The translations under genes were made by a program, and so were the position numbers. The notes under the pieces are model-generated. The model was not told where the DNA came from, ran no database searches, and saw only the letters and a program-made list of their open reading frames with translations. DNA of 64,000 nucleotides, from NCBI RefSeq assembly GCF_900116105.1, contig NZ_FPAC01000001.1, forward strand, positions 362,862-426,861, read 5' to 3'. Within the stretch, counting starts at the first letter, position 1. The number at the start of each line of letters is the position of its first letter. Positions 62,407 through 64,000 of this stretch are shown in pieces. The DNA comes from Paenibacillus sp. 453mf. GTDB taxonomy: Bacteria > Bacillota > Bacilli > Paenibacillales > Paenibacillaceae.

Positions 62407-63441
62407 TTATTTAGATGGGAAAGGTCTGAGAAATGCTTTTGGAATCGGTGTCTCGAACCGCATCGGCTTACCTGTTCCCGGATGGGTGAAGGCCAGCACT
62501 CTCGCATGAAGAGCGAGTCTGCCAATACCACGGCCTTTTGCACCATACTTCTTGTCCCCTGAAACCGGATGACCCAATTCCTCCATATGAACCCGGATCT
62601 GATTCTTGCGCCCAGTCTCGAGCTGTATCTCAAGCAGTGAATAATCACTTCCCGTCAGCAGTGTTTTGTAGTGCGTTATTGCCTTTTGTCCATCATTTGC
62701 ATAAGGAGTGGAGTACATTTTAAGTGTTTTGCTCTCTTTTAAATAAGAGGTAATTGTTCCTTGGTCCTGCTTCACTTTGCCTTCCACAAGTGCTACGTAC
62801 GTTCTTTCTTCGACCGTATCGCGCCAAGCATTTTGCAAGGCTTGCTGAATTTCTTCGCTCTTCGCAAACATCATCACACCCGATGTATCTCGATCAAGAC
62901 GATGAACGATGAAGATTCGGTTAGCAGGATGAGATAAACGCACGTGGGCCATCAGCTGGCGATAAGCTGTGAGCTCCTGTTCCTTATCAGAGGCAACGGA
63001 TAATAAGCCGGAATCCTTGTTCACGATAATGATATCGTCGTCCTCATGCAGAATCGTCAGTCCGATGAGAGGAGGAGCTTCTTCTTTCTTCTCTTGATCA
63101 ATCGTAACTCTCATACCTTTGGTTAAAGGATAGTTAAAGGCGGTTACTGCCTTCCCATCAACAGAAATCTGGCCGCGTGACAATAGTGCCTTGACTGCAT
63201 TACGGCTCTTATTGGACAAGATGGACAGCAGGTAGGCGAGCAGCTCGGAGTTCTCTTGAACGATGTAGGCCTGCAGGGTCGTCTGCTTTACGGAAGCTGA
63301 CTTGCCCGAAGGGGATTTGGCAGTTCTTTTGAAGCTGGAAGTATGTCCTTTGTTGGCTTTATGTGATCTGGTATTAGAGCTTGACGGCGGACGGTTGCTG
63401 TAGCCATCCTCTGTACCTTGGTAATTCGTTTTTTTTCGCAT
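62407..63441 (-). CDS. RluA-family pseudouridine synthase
   Basis: 344 residues. A basic, Ser/Thr-rich N-terminal tail of about 50 residues precedes an S4 RNA-binding domain (NSELLAYLLSILSNKSRNAVKALLSRGQISVDGKAV, landmarks KSRNAVKALLSRG and ISVDGKAV). The catalytic domain has VHRLDRDTSGVMMFAKS with the nucleophilic Asp, and ends GRKNQIRVHMEELGHPVSGDKKYG. It modifies rRNA or tRNA; the exact site cannot be told. The start follows CAGGAGGCCTTAAGGC. Confidence 0.94.
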   Translation of the reverse strand: MRKKTNYQGTEDGYSNRPPSSSNTRSHKANKGHTSSFKRTAKSPSGKSASVKQTTLQAYIVQENSELLAYLLSILSNKSRNAVKALLSRGQISVDGKAVTAFNYPLTKGMRVTIDQEKKEEAPPLIGLTILHEDDDIIIVNKDSGLLSVASDKEQELTAYRQLMAHVRLSHPANRIFIVHRLDRDTSGVMMFAKSEEIQQALQNAWRDTVEERTYVALVEGKVKQDQGTITSYLKESKTLKMYSTPYANDGQKAITHYKTLLTGSDYSLLEIQLETGRKNQIRVHMEELGHPVSGDKKYGAKGRGIGRLALHARVLAFTHPGTGKPMRFETPIPKAFLRPFPSK

Positions 63442-63649
63442 GCCTTAAGGCCTCCTGGTTCGGTTAAAAATACGGCAAATCCATCAAGCGTTTAGTTCTT
63501 GATATCCTGGTTAATATACCACACAAGAGGTAAAGTTTGCACGGATCGCCTGAGTTCGGGGAGGTTGCTCGTGCAGACATTATTATGCATAGAATAAGCT
63601 CTAGTATGAAACCTTATTAGAGTATGAAGAAAAGGGAGAATAGGACATC

Positions 63650-64000
63650 ATGAATATGAAGAAAAAGAAGTTTCATCTATTAGCACTTCTCGCTATACTT
63701 AGCTTGCTGCTCGCCGCCTGTGGTGATCATTTGGTAGAAGAAAACAGCAATGACCTAGGCAAGGAAAGCATCGATGAGGATCAGCAAATCGTGATTGCTG
63801 GTAACAGCAAGCCATTTGTAGACAAGACAATCAAGGATCTGTTTGAGAAGCAAGGGTACACCTTGCAGGTAACGGAAATAAAGGATCCTTCTGAGGCAGC
63901 AACGAAGCTTGAAGAAGGTACAATTGATGCCTATATTAATACGTTTATGGATAATCGCAAGGAACAGCTTACGACCTTAACAAGTGTTCCGAGTGAGCCG
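63650..64000 (+). CDS. Substrate-binding lipoprotein, NlpA/MetQ-like (3' end outside window)
   Basis: The first 117 codons are present. Basic start MNMKKKKFHLLALLAILSL with lipobox LAAC (Cys near residue 25), an Asp/Glu-rich spacer, then a type 2 periplasmic-binding fold: IVIAGNSKPFVDKTIKDLFEKQGY and AATKLEEGTIDAYINTFMDN, which resembles the DGxIDA stretch of MetQ/NlpA proteins. The ligand (methionine or another small molecule) is not certain. The start follows AAAGGGAGAATAGGACATC. Confidence 0.75.
   Translation, partial: MNMKKKKFHLLALLAILSLLLAACGDHLVEENSNDLGKESIDEDQQIVIAGNSKPFVDKTIKDLFEKQGYTLQVTEIKDPSEAATKLEEGTIDAYINTFMDNRKEQLTTLTSVPSEP

Noticed and set aside
62175-62414. A 79-codon open frame between speD and the RluA-like gene
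   Set aside because: No ribosome binding site, and it runs through the long inverted repeat; the translation resembles no protein.
1-64000. Phage, insertion sequence or defence island
   Set aside because: No integrase, transposase, toxin-antitoxin, restriction or other defence signatures were found; gene content and spacing look like stable chromosome.

Overview
The window looks like ordinary chromosome of a Gram-positive Bacillota, most probably Paenibacillus or a close relative. Reasons are the strong purine-rich ribosome binding sites, moderate GC content, lipoboxes on secreted proteins, a secretin-less Gram-positive Tad pilus locus, a DUF2621 (YneK-like) protein, TcyP, a PdxR/MocR-type regulator, an extracellular arabinanase and a Bacillus-like uxu cluster with a YjmD-type dehydrogenase. 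I see no rRNA or tRNA genes, no transposase, no phage genes, no CRISPR array and no recognisable defence system.

Layout. 1-1063: the end of a DCC-family oxidoreductase and a secreted thermonuclease lipoprotein. 1183-12259: a Tad/Flp pilus operon running tadZ, tadA, tadB, tadC, Flp1 pilin, TadE-like, a 737-residue DUF5702-like TadG-type protein, a TadE-like protein with a beta-sandwich tail, the prepilin peptidase, then an FHA-domain membrane protein. Many of these genes overlap by 4 nt. A terminator-like hairpin lies in the leader of this operon. 12270-24755: housekeeping genes (nfo-purU, tkt, pgi, yigZ-tetR, cysA, a PhnP-like hydrolase). 24888-31020: a MocR regulator divergent from an EamA exporter, an ECF sigma factor paired with a second-type ClpP, a HAD phosphatase and lipoate ligase.

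31273-42528 is a corrinoid salvage and nucleotide-loop assembly region: cobD-cbiZ-cbiB-cobC, then a cobalamin riboswitch with promoter and terminator controlling btuF-btuC-btuD, then cobT-cobU-cobS-cobQ. BtuFCD imports corrinoids. CbiZ strips the side chain from adenosylcobinamide to give adenosylcobyric acid. CobD and CbiB rebuild the aminopropanol arm, and CobT, CobU, CobS and CobC attach the lower ligand. No corrin-ring genes are present in the window.

42954-52471: a TcyP cystine carrier, an M24 peptidase, a sugar dehydrogenase lipoprotein, an SDR, a PAT-type acetyltransferase, a split ThrE-type exporter, and an ArsR-like regulator divergent from an arabinan endo-arabinosidase that has a cre site. 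52693-56646: uxuR-uxuA-uxuB facing a zinc alcohol dehydrogenase across a near-perfect 28-bp palindrome (hexuronate catabolism). 56789-64000: a methyltransferase, two acetyltransferases, a MarR-SDR pair followed by a decayed SDR pseudogene, a small unknown gene whose 3' end runs into a 47-bp tandem hairpin repeat, speD, an RluA-type pseudouridine synthase, and the start of a substrate-binding lipoprotein cut by the window edge.

The least explained signals are non-coding: a family of about 119-bp palindromic elements (three copies, one internally deleted), the 47-bp tandem hairpin repeats, the hairpin leader of the pilus operon, and a long perfect inverted repeat downstream of the RluA-like gene. 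I found no clear candidate for a wholly new protein system. The most unusual protein arrangements are the FHA protein at the end of the Tad locus and the sigma factor-ClpP pair.
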